A stretch of 64,000 nt of DNA from Cheiracanthium punctorium (Eukaryota > Arthropoda > Arachnida > Araneae > Cheiracanthiidae): contig JAWZYV010016012.1 in assembly GCA_038373885.1 (NCBI GenBank), forward strand, positions 1-64,000. The letters run 5' to 3'. Shown here piece after piece: positions 1 to 10,821 of the stretch (position 1 is the stretch's first letter; each line of letters starts with the position of its first letter). Position numbers and translations under genes: made by a program. The notes beneath the pieces are model-generated. The model ran no database searches and was not told the origin of the DNA. It saw nothing but the letters and a program-made list of their open reading frames with translations.

Positions 1-795
1 CTAGTGAAAATTTATTGGATGCCATATAAAATTCTGCACTTTATTTACGTAACTTTGAAATTTATTATATGCCTATGATCAGTATTTAAGGAATAAAAGT
101 CTAGGTCAGTAGATTTTGGGACACGCTGTATATGCGTTGGACGCAGTACTGTAGAGGGCCAATTGTTCGGCCGTAGATTTCAGAATTGTCCCTTTAACCG
201 GATCGATCAAGGACCACTATTTTTTTTTATTCCTCCTCCAAAATTTTTTTCAACGTAAATCCATCTCAAGAGACTCTGAAGGGGGAGGGGGATTACTTTT
301 TTTGTCCTTAGTGTATTTGAAACGAAGGACCCGCCCTCGGTAATAATTTCTATGTTTATTTATGTGTATATATCTTTGTACCACTTTTATAGAAAACAAA
401 GTTTTTCTTTTTTGTGAAAAAATTAATTTTTAAATACACTATTTTTAATATGTTATAATCTGCTTTACTACAGTTTCCAGTTTTAAGATTAAATGTGAAG
501 AGAATTTACTTAATAAAACATTGGCATAGCTGCAATTAAAATTATCCAGTTATCCTAATTTTTTGTTGACTCGATCGGCCTTTTGAAAAAGATTTTTTTT
601 TCTTTTCTTTTTGAGAGTTGAATTTTGAAGTACCTTAAATTTGTGAGAAACGAAACATGCGCCTGTGCGGAAATCCGTCACTGATGGCAACGTCGGAACC
701 TTAACTGCTTAGACATGATGACCCGTGCAACGAGTTGAGTCAAAAGATATTAATTATAACAAGTACATTTTTGTTTTGTTTTGTTTTAACACAAC
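1..795. other. AT-rich stretch, no gene seen
   Basis: No coding exon, RNA gene or bounded repeat is recognisable here. The stretch is AT-rich with homopolymer runs. It lies downstream of the minus-strand exon at 796-999, so it may hold that gene's 3' untranslated region. Confidence 0.4.
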
Positions 796-999
796 TTACT
801 TTGATTCAGATATATTCTTCTTTTTCCAAGTTGCAATAATTCTCTGTCGTATTTGCGTCTTTGTCAAAAAGGGATATTTTTTAGCTTCTAAGGCACATTC
901 GATTCGCAGATAATGCTCAAACTTAGCTTTATCCTTACTTTTTGGTACTCTTTTGCCAGAGACCGGCATATTTTCATTCAAAATGTAGTCACTTATTGT
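796..999 (-). CDS. Possible terminal exon of an unidentified gene, HMG-box-like segment
   Basis: On the minus strand a splice-acceptor-like sequence (ttttaattacag, cut at 1000/999) is followed by 67 open codons and a TAA at 796-798. The peptide starts TISDYILNENMPVSG and is lysine-rich. It contains a stretch resembling the second half of an HMG box: K-x-K-x-K-F-x-x-Y, then KKYPFLTKTQIRQRI, then ATWKKKN, where the W and the basic tail match helix 2/3 of HMG boxes. No acceptable start is needed because the frame is open to the acceptor, so earlier exons would lie at higher coordinates, but none is recognisable before the 2230-5189 repeats. Unlike the other short open frames here it has no repeat copies, amino-acid bias of a real protein and a plausible acceptor. 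The family is not identified. It could be an old gene fragment or a chance open frame. Confidence 0.38.
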   Translation of the reverse strand, partial: TISDYILNENMPVSGKRVPKSKDKAKFEHYLRIECALEAKKYPFLTKTQIRQRIIATWKKKNISESK

Positions 1000-2229
1000 C
1001 TGTAATTAAAAATCGTTTTTGTTAATTAATACAAGTAAGTTATAAATAGAACATTCAATTAGTGGCGTAACGATAACATCCGTAGTTCTTGCAGTGCGGG
1101 AGAGGCCTCTTGGGAATCTCCTACGAGAAGCTACAGATTTTACCGTTTCGCCATTTTGTAATCAAAAGTACACACATCGAATAGTAATAAGTGAACGCTA
1201 CTAGGAAAATTAAAAAAACAAATATTTAAAAAATTTAAGCAACTTTTTTTTTTGAAAAGTACGTCATTTCTTTCTAAAATTTCGTAAACATCAATTTGGG
1301 GCCCTTTTGGTGCTGCGCCCGGGGACAGATGAAAAGCTACGCTCGTGCGTCAGGTGTCATTTTTTTTCCCTTCGAAAGCATCATACTGTTTTTTAGGTTC
1401 AAGCTGTAGCCTTAAATACCTCAAACACCACATGAAATGGACAACCGTTTTATTTTAAAATAGCTGCCCCCCCGCTCTTCATACGGGAAGAAGCGAATAT
1501 TTCACTAAAATCTGATCACAACTGCACGTGAGAAAAAAATTTCATTTCAAAAAAGTTCAAGTAATGTCCTCTGCTGAAATTACTGCGAGATATATTAACG
1601 CAAATTAAAATTACTTATCGTTTAGTTAGTTATAAGACAACCTTTGGATAAGGATGAATATAACACTTTTAATTTCATAAAATATTTATTAACGTGGTAT
1701 ATTATGATTTATTCATATAATCTTTACAAATCTACTAATACTAACTATTACGTATATTAATACTGTCTATCTTCACTTCTCCCTCTTTAAAGTTCAATTT
1801 AAAGAAACAGCTTAGATTATTTGGCACAAACGGGAGATTTTTGTTCTTAGCCGTCAAGGCGGCCAGCTCCACCGCCCTTTACCTTGATGTTTTTATATGA
1901 TTAGTGCAGTGTTGGCCAAATTATTGGACTCATTTCAAATAAACGAAAATCAAGTTTCTTTGCCTTAATGGTATATTTCATTAAATATATTTAGGTTAGG
2001 GTTACTACAAATTTTGGGTGTCATCAGCAAGCCGATGGGGACCATGCCAAGTACTGACATTGCAAAATGTACAAAAAGACATAATTGATGTCATTTCCAT
2101 TCATAAAATGACTATAAATACTGTATTGGGTGATACGTTGTGAAACAAGTTGTATAAATTCCTACAGAAATACTTCTTAATTGCAGCAACTGCGTGCTTA
2201 CACAAATTATTATTTAGTGTGGTGCCTTC
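1000..2229. other. No gene seen
   Basis: AT-rich DNA without a recognisable exon or bounded element. If 796-999 is a terminal exon, part of its upstream intron would lie here. Confidence 0.35.
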
Positions 2230-2469
2230 CAGAGCCGGCCCGAGGGGCGTGCGGGGCCCCAGGCGAAGCGCAAGAGCGGGGCCCCTTTTCTATCATGTTT
2301 ATGTAAGTTACTACTAGTACTGATAGTACATATTAGCTTTATTTCTCGATTTTTTTCGGGACATATCGCAACCATCTACCAAGATCATTCTAATGTGATA
2401 CCAAAAAAATGGCCCAGGAGCGGGGCCTTAGGCCATCGCCTACATTCGCACTCCCTTGGGCCGGCCCTG
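2230..2469. mobile_element. hAT-like MITE, 240 bp
   Basis: The ends are imperfect inverted copies: CAGAGCCGGCCCGAG at the left and TTGGGCCGGCCCTG at the right. The interior is unusually GC-rich for this window, with ggggccccagg and ggggcctt blocks. No coding capacity. The flanking 8-mers (gtgccttc and tacgcgag) do not match, so no target duplication survives and the assignment rests on the CAG-type termini alone. Its right flank is the modular repeat fragment at 2470-2725. Confidence 0.6.
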
Positions 2470-2725
2470 TACGCGAGTTACATACATGCGTATGTACAGA
2501 CTGCAGGGAAAAACTGGTCAAAATAGACTCGCGGCCGGTCAAAATTGGTTTCGCATGCATTTGTGTGAACGTGCATGCTAACATACGATGAGATGCATCG
2601 CAAAAATTCTTTAAAAAAAAAATTAAAGGTAGTCAAAATCTGTTTTTTCGTCGAAATCTGGCTCTCGAAATTTTTCGAGATCACATTACTTCCTTATACT
2701 CCGTACGAAGAAAGTAAAAAGCGCA
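2470..2725 (-). repeat. Fragment of the ACTTCCTTG modular repeat family
   Basis: On the minus strand this reads like the left end of the element at 53455: a cttcgtac / ggagtataaggaagtaatgtgat start, then gatttcgacgaaaaaacagattttgactacc, then gcatctcatcgta and the catgtatgtaact region. The copy is cut off where the MITE at 2230-2469 begins. The open frames through it are shadows. Confidence 0.7.
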
Positions 2726-3039
2726 ATTCGCCAGGCGATCTTACACTAGAGATGAGACGAGCTCGGCCTGAACCCGAAACGGGATCGGGCTCAGTAGTTC
2801 ACGATTGTGTTAGAGCTCGTGAGAAATCTCGAGATTTTGAACACTAGCAGCCTTCGGCGACCAGTTTTGGACGTCAATGTGCCTTCCATTCATGAGCTCC
2901 ATGGCTTCGCTAATACGGTACATTTCTCTTTGAATAACACCAGTGTTAAGCCAAAGTTAGCAACCTGATGTTTTTGTTTTTATAGTATGGTTCATTATTT
3001 AATACGTATCTCTAGTTGCAATAATATGAAAGCAACAGG
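2726..3039. other. No gene seen
   Basis: Unique-looking sequence between repeat copies. A 90-codon open frame enters from the repeat at 2575 but shows no family resemblance. Confidence 0.35.
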
Positions 3040-3330
3040 AAATGGCTAAAATTTGCTTTAGCCCACTGCATGGTGGCATATTTTAGTTAAGCGATAAATG
3101 CGCCAAATATTGTAAATTAGATATTTTAAAGCACTGAAAAGATCCGAAAGATCTTGCATTTTCACGCATCCATTATTGTTATTTTGTAATCTAGCTACTG
3201 CGTGACATAGGCTTGCTCCATTTCACGTCATTGAACTGTTAATTTGGATTTTTGCACATGCGTTATTACTATTACGGTAATGTTTACATCTAGTTGTTGC
3301 TGTTCGCAGCGTAGAAATATCGTCGATTTT
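3040..3330. repeat. Extra copy of the foldback inner-arm sequence
   Basis: The stretch atattgtaaatt...atctagctactg...tgacgt/ttcacgtca...ctgttaatttg...gcgttatt matches the inner arm at about 11700-11905 in the same orientation, and the inverted arm at 7380-7560. There is no tandem array next to it. It shows that this arm sequence also exists outside the foldback structure at 5629-12690. Confidence 0.6.
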
Positions 3331-3528
3331 AGTACCGCATAGTTAGCGTGTTATATAAATAGATTATTAATCACCTTTTTAAATAGTCGCGAAATTATAG
3401 ACTTACATATTTAATTAAAAAATTTGCAGTTAACTGACTTTACACATTCATGAACATGAAATAATAAGGTTCTTTTTTTCTAGTTACTGTTTCATATTTA
3501 AATGAGTTAGTAATAGTAAGGTTAATGT

Positions 3529-3714
3529 CAGTGGCGGATTAATGCAAGTTTGTCGGGGGGGGGGAGCGGTTAGTCTGTCGGTGGGGGTGGTTAGTTAGAA
3601 GATTGACCTATGCATCCATTTTATGAAAGTAAAACAGGATCTTTTACATTAATTTCTTTTGTCTCGGGGGGGGGGCGGTCGCCCCCTCCGTCCCCCCCCT
3701 TTAATCCGCTCTTG
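3529..3714. mobile_element. hAT-like MITE, 186 bp, with target duplication
   Basis: Termini CAGTGGCGGATTAA and (inverted) CAAGAGCGGATTAA flank a G/C-homopolymer-rich core. The 8-mers on each side are gttaatgt (3521-3528) and gttaaagt (3715-3722), a 7/8 match as expected for an older hAT insertion. No coding capacity. Confidence 0.8.
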
Positions 3715-3920
3715 GTTAAAGTAATGTGTCTTAAAATTTAAGGAAATTGCAAAGCAACAATATTTAAATTTAACATCTGAGTGTTTTCTCTTACATTAAA
3801 ATTACTTTGAATGTGATATTAATAACAATTCGAATTAATTTTGTACTATGGTAACAATACTATAATTTTCATTCATGGTATAAAAAAAAATGTGCTTGTT
3901 TATCAATTGTTGAATATTAA

Positions 3921-5189
3921 GGGGACAGCCTACTTTTAAAATGCTCCAAAAATTGATTTTGAGATTTTTATCTCATTAAATAGTTTACTTTATTCTAAAA
4001 AGATTGATACCAACCATTTTTCTGTATGACAATTATTTATTGAGATAAAAAGGAAAATGTAAACGCAAGTTGGGCAGCATGCTGCAGAAGCTGCAACTAA
4101 TGTTGACACTAAAAGCATAAAAGAGGCAGAAAAGAAATGTACAGAATTTAATTTAGAAACTCGAAGAGCCAGAAAAATGCTCAACAGTTCTCAGTTTGAG
4201 GCAATAAAAGAAAACGAAGGCAATGTGCATGAAAGCGGAAAATTTTAAATCGAAAAGTTCATAAAGTGAAATAAAATCAAATTTTTATGTTGCATAGTAA
4301 AAAAAATATATACATGGATATAATTATTAAAATAACTTCAAATAATGTACTTTACCAATATTCGTGCCTTTATATCCTAAAAATGTATCTTTTGTTAAGG
4401 TATGTACATTTTTTCATATTTACAATTGTCGAGCTTTTCTTTAGATTGATGTTTCTTAAGCCATATTAAAACATATTTTGGGTTAATCATTTTAAATACT
4501 CAGTAAAATTATTTTTAAATAGTAAATGTTTCAATAGAAAATGTTTTTAATTTTTAAAAATTAAATTTATGTTCCAAAACTACAATTTGAACTTTAATTG
4601 GCGTTTTCTCAAAACACTGTTTTTCAAGTTTGCGCGCATGATATTTTAAAAACTATTTAAGATATCAACTTGAAATTTTTCTCAGGCATTTATTTTAATA
4701 TAATGAACAAAATGAACTAAAATGAAATGGTTGTGTTTCATAGAAAAAAAGTTATGATTGTAAAACTATCAAAATTTTTATGATAATTTAAACTTTTAGA
4801 TTAAATATTTTTTTTAAATTTAAATTATGAAAATAATTAAACCATTTTAGTTTAGATTGTTAATTATAATGTTTTGTTTAATTTAGAAAAAAATTATGAG
4901 GATCAAAGGAATTCTAATTGAGATATCTTGCGCGCAGTGGGAAAGTACCCTTGAATTGTTTTTACAATATTGTGTGGTAAAATAATATTTTTTAAAACGC
5001 GCAAAATAAACGCGAAAAATACGCCTTTATAATAAACTACAATAATATTTTTAATCAATAGAGTAATGTCATAGTAGTTAACTGAAAAAAAATTGTGTTT
5101 CTGCATGCATTCATTATTATTTTTTTTTTAATTATGAAAGTTGAACTAAAATTTCTACATTTTCCCATTCTTAAAAGTAGGCTGTCCCC
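3921..5189. mobile_element. 1.27-kb TTAA-flanked DNA element
   Basis: Both ends carry the identical 19-bp inverted terminus GGGGACAGCCTACTTTTAA, directly flanked by TTAA (3917-3920 and 5190-5193). TTAA is palindromic, so a TTAA duplication (piggyBac-like) cannot be told apart from a shorter TA duplication plus a longer terminus. A short coding remnant lies near the left end (4063-4248). The right half is very AT-rich with no frame. This is a non-autonomous or decayed copy, and the superfamily is uncertain. Confidence 0.8.
4063..4248 (+). pseudogene. C-terminal transposase-like remnant in the TTAA element
   Basis: An open stretch of 61 codons ends at TAA 4246-4248. It is charged and helix-prone: KSIKEAEKKCTEF, then TRRARKMLNSSQ, ending HESGKF. 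A basic RR-x-R-K helix followed by an acidic linker and a G-x-F end resembles the C-terminus of some arthropod Mutator-like transposases, but I am not sure of this. There is no start codon, and a TAA lies just upstream (4060-4062), so it is a fragment or a last exon. Confidence 0.35.
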
Positions 5190-5197
5190 TTAAGACC

Positions 5198-5450
5198 AAA
5201 TTGGTAAAATCATACAAGACGGTGCCTATGGTGTAAAAACGGCGATAGCCGCTGGAACTTTGAGTCCGCTTGGCGGACGCCAAGCCAAAAAGCCAAAATG
5301 TGCTTAGCCCACCACTTGGCGATTGTCAACAAACTGGCGAGTTGGCGCTTTTCAGTACGCTCTTCTGCTCTCTTCAAGTCATAATCTAATCTCTGTGTTC
5401 CGTTATTTTGGTTTTTTTCGTTCGGCAACGCGCGTGTGACGCAAAAGGCT
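5198..5450. repeat. Left outer hairpin sequence, inverted partner of 13304-13450
   Basis: Reads ttggtaaaatcatacaagac, then acggcgatagccgctgg, then cgcttggcgga/cgccaagcc. The same sequence occurs on the opposite strand at 13304-13450. It may be a small MITE present twice, or the outer end of the foldback structure. No matching target duplication is visible at either side. Confidence 0.55.
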
Positions 5451-5628
5451 GTAACATTCAGTCATAGAGGAAGCGCACTTGATTTTTACGATTATTTTCC
5501 CAAGATGCACAGCAGATGCAGAAACTTAAACAAAATGGCGATTTAGGAAAACCAAATATTTTTTAAAATAGAGCTATTTAAAGTAAAAATAACAAAGTAT
5601 TAAAAACAAAACAGGAACGGCCCCTCGA

Positions 5629-7140
5629 AAATATGCTAACGCTGGCCGTTTGCGAGATCCAAAATAGCATCAGTCGGTCCGGCCATCGCTTTAGGCGGTC
5701 CCCTGATGCTAACGCTGGCCCTTTGCGAGACTAAAAGAAACATCAGTGGGTCCGGCCATCGCTTTAGGGGGCCCCGTCGAAAATATGCTAACGCTGGCCC
5801 TTTGCGAGACCCTAAAAAAATATGATTGAGTCCGGCAATCGCTTTAGGGCCCCCTAGAAAATATGCTAACGCTGGCTCTTTGCGAGACCCAGAAAAACAT
5901 CACTGGGTCCGGTCATCGCTTTAGGGGGCCCCAGGGAAAATATGCTAACGCTGGCCCTTTGCGAGACCTTAAAAAACATCAGTGGGTCCTGCCATCGCTT
6001 TAGGGGACCGCCACGAAAATATGGTAACGCTGACCCTTTGCGATACCCAAAAAAACATCAATGGGTTAGGCGGCCCCCTGATGCTAACGCTGGCCCTTTG
6101 CGAGACCCAGAAAAACATCACTGCGTCCGGTCATCGCTTTAGGGGGCCCCAGGGAAAATATGCTAACGCTGGCCCTTTGCGAGACCTTAAAAAACATCAG
6201 TGGGTCCTGCCATCGCTTTAGGGGACCGCCACGAAAATATGGTAACGCTGACCCTTTGCGATACCCAAAAAAACATCAATGGGTTAGGCGGCCCCCTGAT
6301 GCTAACGCTGGCCCTTTGCGAGACTAAAAAAAAACATCAGTGGGTCCGGCCATCGCTTTAGGGGGCCTCGTCGAAAATATGCTAACGCTGCCCCTTTGCG
6401 AGACCCTAAAAAAATATGAGTGAATCCGGCCATCGCTTTAGGGCCCCCCTAGAAAATATGCTAACGCTGGCTCTTTGCGAGACCCAGAAAAACATCACTG
6501 GGTCCGGTCATCGCTTTAGGGGGCCCCAGGAAAAATATGCTAACGCTGCGAGACCTTAAAAAACATCAGTGGGTCCTGCCATCGCTTTAGGGGGGGTCCC
6601 AGGGAAAATATGCTAACGCTGGCCCTTTGCGAGATCCCAAAAAACATTAGTAGGTCCGGCCATCGCTTCAGGGAGGCCCCACGAAAATATGGTAACGCTG
6701 GCCCTTTGCGAGACCCAAAAAAACATCATTGGGTCCGGCCATCGCCTTAGGGCCCCCCCTGGAAAATATGCTAACTCTGGCCATTTGCGAGACCTGCAAA
6801 AAACATTAGTGGGTCCGGCCATCGCTTTAGGGGGGCCCCCTGGAAAATATGCTAACGCTGGCCTTTCGCGAGACCCCCCCAAAAAAACATCAATGGGTCA
6901 GGCCATCGCTTTAGGGGCCCCCTCGAAAATATGCTAACGCTGGCCCTTTGCGTGATCCAAAAAAAACATCAGTGGGTCTGGACATCGCTTTAAGGGGCCC
7001 CTCGAAAATATGTTAATGCTGGCCCTTTGCGTGACCCAAAAAAACATCAGTGGGTCCATCAGTGGGGCCATCGCCCCACTGATGGCCACCCCCTCGAAAA
7101 TATGCTAACGCTGGCTCTTGCTAAACTAAAAACATCAGAC
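5629..7140 (+). repeat. Left tandem array of the foldback, ~20 copies of a ~60-82-bp unit
   Basis: About 20 degenerate head-to-tail units, each with the landmarks cgaaaatatgctaacgctgg, ccctttgcgagaccc, an A-run, acatcagtgggtccggcc and atcgctttagggggcccc. Unit length varies through A/C-run changes and small deletions; a longer duplication repeats the blocks around 5880-6080 at 6100-6300. The array is GC-richer than its surroundings. Open frames on both strands are products of the repeat. The mirror-image array is at 11941-12680. Confidence 0.9.
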
Positions 7141-7319
7141 TATCATGTACACCCTCAAAAAGAAAGTATTCGAGAACGCACAACTCAACAGAAACATGAG
7201 AAGTTATAATTATATGTAACATGTAATGTAACCTAATTCATGTTTTAAAATGAATAATTTTTAATGTATGAAACAAAAGTTAGAAGTTAGAAGTTTCGCT
7301 TTTACTTGAATGTTTTTTG

Positions 7320-7735
7320 ACAGGTTGTAGTTATCGCTAACTGCACAAGTTGAAGCAAATTGGAATAGCTAGATTACGAAATAACAAAAAAATACATACG
7401 CACAAGCGCAAAGTAACAGCTTAGTGGTGTCAAATTGAGTAAGCGAATTTTACATTCATCTGTGTACGTCACACAGTAGCTAGAATAAAAAATAACAACT
7501 ACGCGTGCGCGAAAGTGCAAGATATTTCGGATCTTTCAAGTTTTAAAATATCCAATTTGCAATATTTGGCGTTTTATCATACCTCCAAAAAACGTCGCCA
7601 AGTGGCACACTTTTTTTATGGTTGCCAATCAAAACTACCACCGGCAGGGTACTTCACTACCGCGGAACATCGCCCACGATGGCGCCAGAACCAACACCAA
7701 ATGAACATCGAAATGTAAACAGCACTGGATACGGA
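7320..7735 (+). repeat. Inner left arm of the foldback
   Basis: Starting at aagttgaagcaaattggaatag this stretch is an inverted copy, roughly three quarters identical by eye, of 11535-11945. It includes gcttagtg-gtcaaattgag, the cgtcacacagtagctaga block and the aacgtcgccaag / tatggttgccaatcaaac blocks. The open frame at 7515-7718 is this repeat read in one frame. Confidence 0.8.
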
Positions 7736-7744
7736 ATATAGACC

Positions 7745-7850
7745 TTAAAATTTGTTTACTATTCGGTTGCCGAATGTTAAAGTATTCGACCGAACCGAAT
7801 ATTCGGTTTGTCTACCGAATACCAACCACATATTCGGTGCATCCCTATTT
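7745..7850. repeat. Fragment of a TATTCGG-rich hAT-like repeat
   Basis: Repeated ATTCGG/CCGAAT words (tattcggttgccgaat, accgaatattcggtt, taccgaatacc) ending ttcggtgcatccct. Inverted, this end reads AGGGATGCACCGAA, a typical hAT terminus. Only one end is present. Confidence 0.5.
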
Positions 7851-8476
7851 CACAGGTTTGTATTACGTCGCAGGTAATCACGTTTAAATATAAGAGCACC
7901 TTGGCGTCACAGCCTCATCCGACCAGAAATTAAGCTGAGTTCATGAATAACAAATAAAAACAAAAAAAAAACTTCGCTTAAAATTCAAGCGTTCGAAAAA
8001 TTTGTGGTTTACCAAATCTTTTTTTGAACTTGTGTATACTGAAATAGCAGCGCATAAACAACCCGAATTCAAATGTAATGAGAAGAAAAGAAAATATGCA
8101 GAGAAAATGTATGAGTGAATAAATTTCTAGATATTTTGCAGTATACGCTTTATAACTAACTAGCGGCTACCCGCGACTTCGTCCACGTCGGCTTTAGAAT
8201 TATGTCCCGAGAGAAACGAAGCATGTGTGAATAACAAATATGTTTGCGACTAAAGAAACTGCATTTAAATATTATTTACTTTTTACTTATTTTAAATAAA
8301 GTATAATGCATGGTAGTATACTTCATTTAAAATAAGAGAGTATGCAAAATTACTAAATTTAGATTTTTTTCAGGCATTTGGCGAATAGAGACAGTTACGA
8401 CAGTATTTGCGAACTGTTTTAGTGTTCTTGTAAAAGAAATATTTATGCTATATGAATGAATTTTAGCCTATGTTAA

Positions 8477-8665
8477 CATGGGCGCCCATAAGGGGGGGCA
8501 AGGTAGGGCACTTGCCCCCCCTAGAGTTTTAGGTTAATGTTTCATGATGTAAACTAAGGGCAATAACAGAACTAAATTTGTTAAAAGTTTGAAATTTGCC
8601 CCCCTCTAGAAAATTTTTTTGAAGTTTGCCCCCCCCCCTTAGAAAAATTCCTATGGGCGCCCATG
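8477..8665. mobile_element. hAT-like MITE, 189 bp, perfect 8-bp duplication
   Basis: Perfect inverted ends CATGGGCGCCCATA / TATGGGCGCCCATG with a G/C-homopolymer core. Flanks are identical 8-mers tatgttaa (8469-8476 and 8666-8673), so the insertion is well defined. No coding capacity. Confidence 0.9.
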
Positions 8666-8979
8666 TATGTTAATCAGGAATAGTGCAGCTTTCTATTAGC
8701 GAAAAAGTTTTAGAATCGGTTCTGTAGTTAAAGAGATGCCCATAGAGCGTAATGTATTACAATTATTTTGAGTGTTCCTGTAAAGGAAGTATTTGCGCTA
8801 CATGCATGAATTTTAGCCTATAAATACTAAAGAATACTGTAGCTACTATCAGTAAAAACAGTTTTGGAATCGGTTGAGTACTTACAGAGATACACATGTA
8901 GCGTTAAGTAATTCTTATGGGTATCCCTGTAAAAGAACTATTTGTGATATATGGATAAAAGGTAGCCTATAACACTCAG

Positions 8980-9230
8980 GGTCCCCCAGTGTCTAAGAGG
9001 TTCTGCTCTCAAAACTGGAAGGCGGTAGGTGCCAGGTTCAAACTCCGGTCGCGACTGTTGACATAGCCGCTCGCAGTTTTTCGTGTTTTTTTTCCAAAAC
9101 CTCGCGAAAATACGGGCTAGGATCCCTTAGGAAATTCCACACAGAGGAATTCCCCACCTCTGTGGGGAATTCCTCTGTGTCTTAGGGTGTATAGGGTCCT
9201 AGGCCTATAGGCCTAGGACTTTCAATCAGT
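8980..9230 (+). repeat. tRNA-derived SINE inserted in the 8157-10512 element
   Basis: The head has RNA polymerase III promoter-like boxes: A-box-like tgtctaagagg (8990-9000) and B-box-like ggttcaaactcc (9035-9046), 45 bp apart. This spacing and the word order ggcggtaggtgccaggttc match tRNA-derived SINE heads, not a functional tRNA: no cloverleaf closes. The tail holds two striking palindromes (9139-9180 and 9196-9219). The host element's sequence resumes at ttcaatcagtg. Confidence 0.65.
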
Positions 9231-10113
9231 GAAAAAAGTTTTAAAATCGGTTTAGTAGCTACAAAATTTCCATAGAGCGCAATGCATTAGCATTATTTTG
9301 AGTGTTTTTGTAAAAGAATTATTTATGCTATATACTTGAAAGGTTGCCTGTATGTCAATCCAGGGTATAAGCTATCTTCATTACAAACTTTTCGAACCAT
9401 TTTTGTGTGATTCAGTCAAAAACATCCAAACACATAAACGTATACATTTATATTATTGGTAGGATTTGGAAATTTACGAACTTTAAGTTACGAACTAGTT
9501 ACCAAGTTAAATTACGAACTTTAACTTGGTACTTACGTATTATACCGGCGGTCATTCCCGCCAAACTGTTTTTTCGTCAAATGAGCTGCCAAACTGTTGC
9601 CAATCGTATTCAAAACCATTAATAATTTCATGTGCCCGGCATTTATCTCGGCAAAAAATCGCTCGTCTTGGCGGACCGCCAGGATAATACGTAAGTACAC
9701 TCTTATTTATTTATGCTTTTTAATTTGGCGTAAAATCAACATAATTTCCATACTTATTTATGTTTTCCAAATGCATGTGATTTTGCAAATAGAATTTCTG
9801 CTTTATTTCAAAAGCATAAATCATTTTGTGCGGGCGATAAAACGGTTTTTAATTAATAGTTAGAAAAGTAATTAAAATATTCGAGCCTCAGGTACACTTT
9901 ACCGAAATCGTGGGCCCAGTCATGCTCAAATTTTCAAAGCTCTGCTTTCTGTAGATTTGTCTGGAGAACATTCATTTTTATTATTAGAGATAGATAGATT
10001 TGGCATAAAACTGGCATAATTTCCGTATTATTTAATGTTTTTCAGATGCACGCGCTTCTTTATTGAAGTAATAGCATTCTGAAAAAACACTCAAAATACT
10101 GGTGTTAAACGAT

Positions 10114-10253
10114 AAAGTAATTAAAAAACTTTGTAAAAAACACACATAAGAAGTAAAAGGAAAGAGGAATGAGGATCCTCTTTCCTTTTACTTCTTACTA
10201 CCTTTTTCCTTTTACTTCTTATGGTGTTTTTTACAAAGTTTTTTAATTACTTT
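10114..10253. repeat. Nested hairpin with near-perfect arms
   Basis: The outer arms read aaagtaattaaaaaactttg-... and are repeated inverted at the right end with a single small gap (cacacat versus caccat), about 50 bp per arm. Inside lies a second perfect hairpin of 22-bp arms (taagaagtaaaaggaaagag-ga) around atga. The whole block is flanked by non-palindromic sequence of the host element. Confidence 0.85.
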
Positions 10254-10583
10254 AATAGCATTCTTGTTAGCTCCAAACATGAATCATTTGATACGGGCGA
10301 AACTCGCCAAACATGGCAACGTAAAAACGGTTTTTAATTAATAATTATAAAAGTAATTAAAAATTTAAAATTCTAAGTAGCCTATAACCATCTCCAGGGT
10401 CCCATCTATATCTAAACCAAAATGCATCCTAATCGATTCAGCGGTTTAGGCGTGAAAGCGTCATAAACAAACAAACAAACTCACTTTCGCATTTATAATA
10501 TTAGATAGGATTCTTAGACTAGAGTTTTAAATTTTGGGGGAATGTTTAAGGTTTTATGGATAAGATTTAATTTAATTTAACAT

Positions 10584-10813
10584 TAAAGTGACCAGACGTC
10601 CTGCTTTTGGCGGGACAGTCGTATTTTTTACCTATATCGCCTGCTGTCGCCACAGAACTCTAAAATGTCCCGCTTTTCCATTCCTGTCCCGCCAAAGTCC
10701 TGCTTTATGAAACAAATAAATAAATGTAAAAAAATTTGAGAATAAATTCACATGAAAATGATTGTGTTATTTACAAAGTTTTCTGTTACTTGTATGTAAA
10801 AATGGTCACTTTA
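10584..10813. mobile_element. hAT-like MITE, 230 bp
   Basis: Inverted ends TAAAGTGACCA / TGGTCACTTTA surround a core with gtcctgcttttggcgggac and cctgtcccgccaaagtcctg, themselves inverted. Flanking 8-mers tttaacat (10576-10583) and tctaacat (10814-10821) match 7/8. No coding capacity. Confidence 0.75.
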
Positions 10814-10821
10814 TCTAACAT

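Larger units (their letters stand above)
8157..10512. repeat. Interspersed element, 5' CTAGCGGCTACCCGCGAC to 3' TTTATAATATTAGAT
   Basis: It starts ctagcggctacccgcgactt-cgtcc and ends with (caaa)n, ctcactttcgcatttataat-attagat. Ends of this style are common in arthropod interspersed repeats. Internal ~400-bp segments recur: the ctgtaaa/gaagtatttgcgctatatg-tgaattttagcct module at about 8430, 8780, 8930 and 9310. No coding frame. It hosts the MITE at 8477, the SINE at 8980 and the hairpin at 10114. The class is not assigned. Confidence 0.55.

Noticed and set aside
2575..2847. A 90-codon plus-strand frame.
   Set aside because: Its first half lies in the inverted modular repeat fragment; composition and lack of motif suggest chance.
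8980..9062. A functional tRNA gene.
   Set aside because: A and B boxes are present, but no acceptor stem or cloverleaf closes; it is a SINE head.
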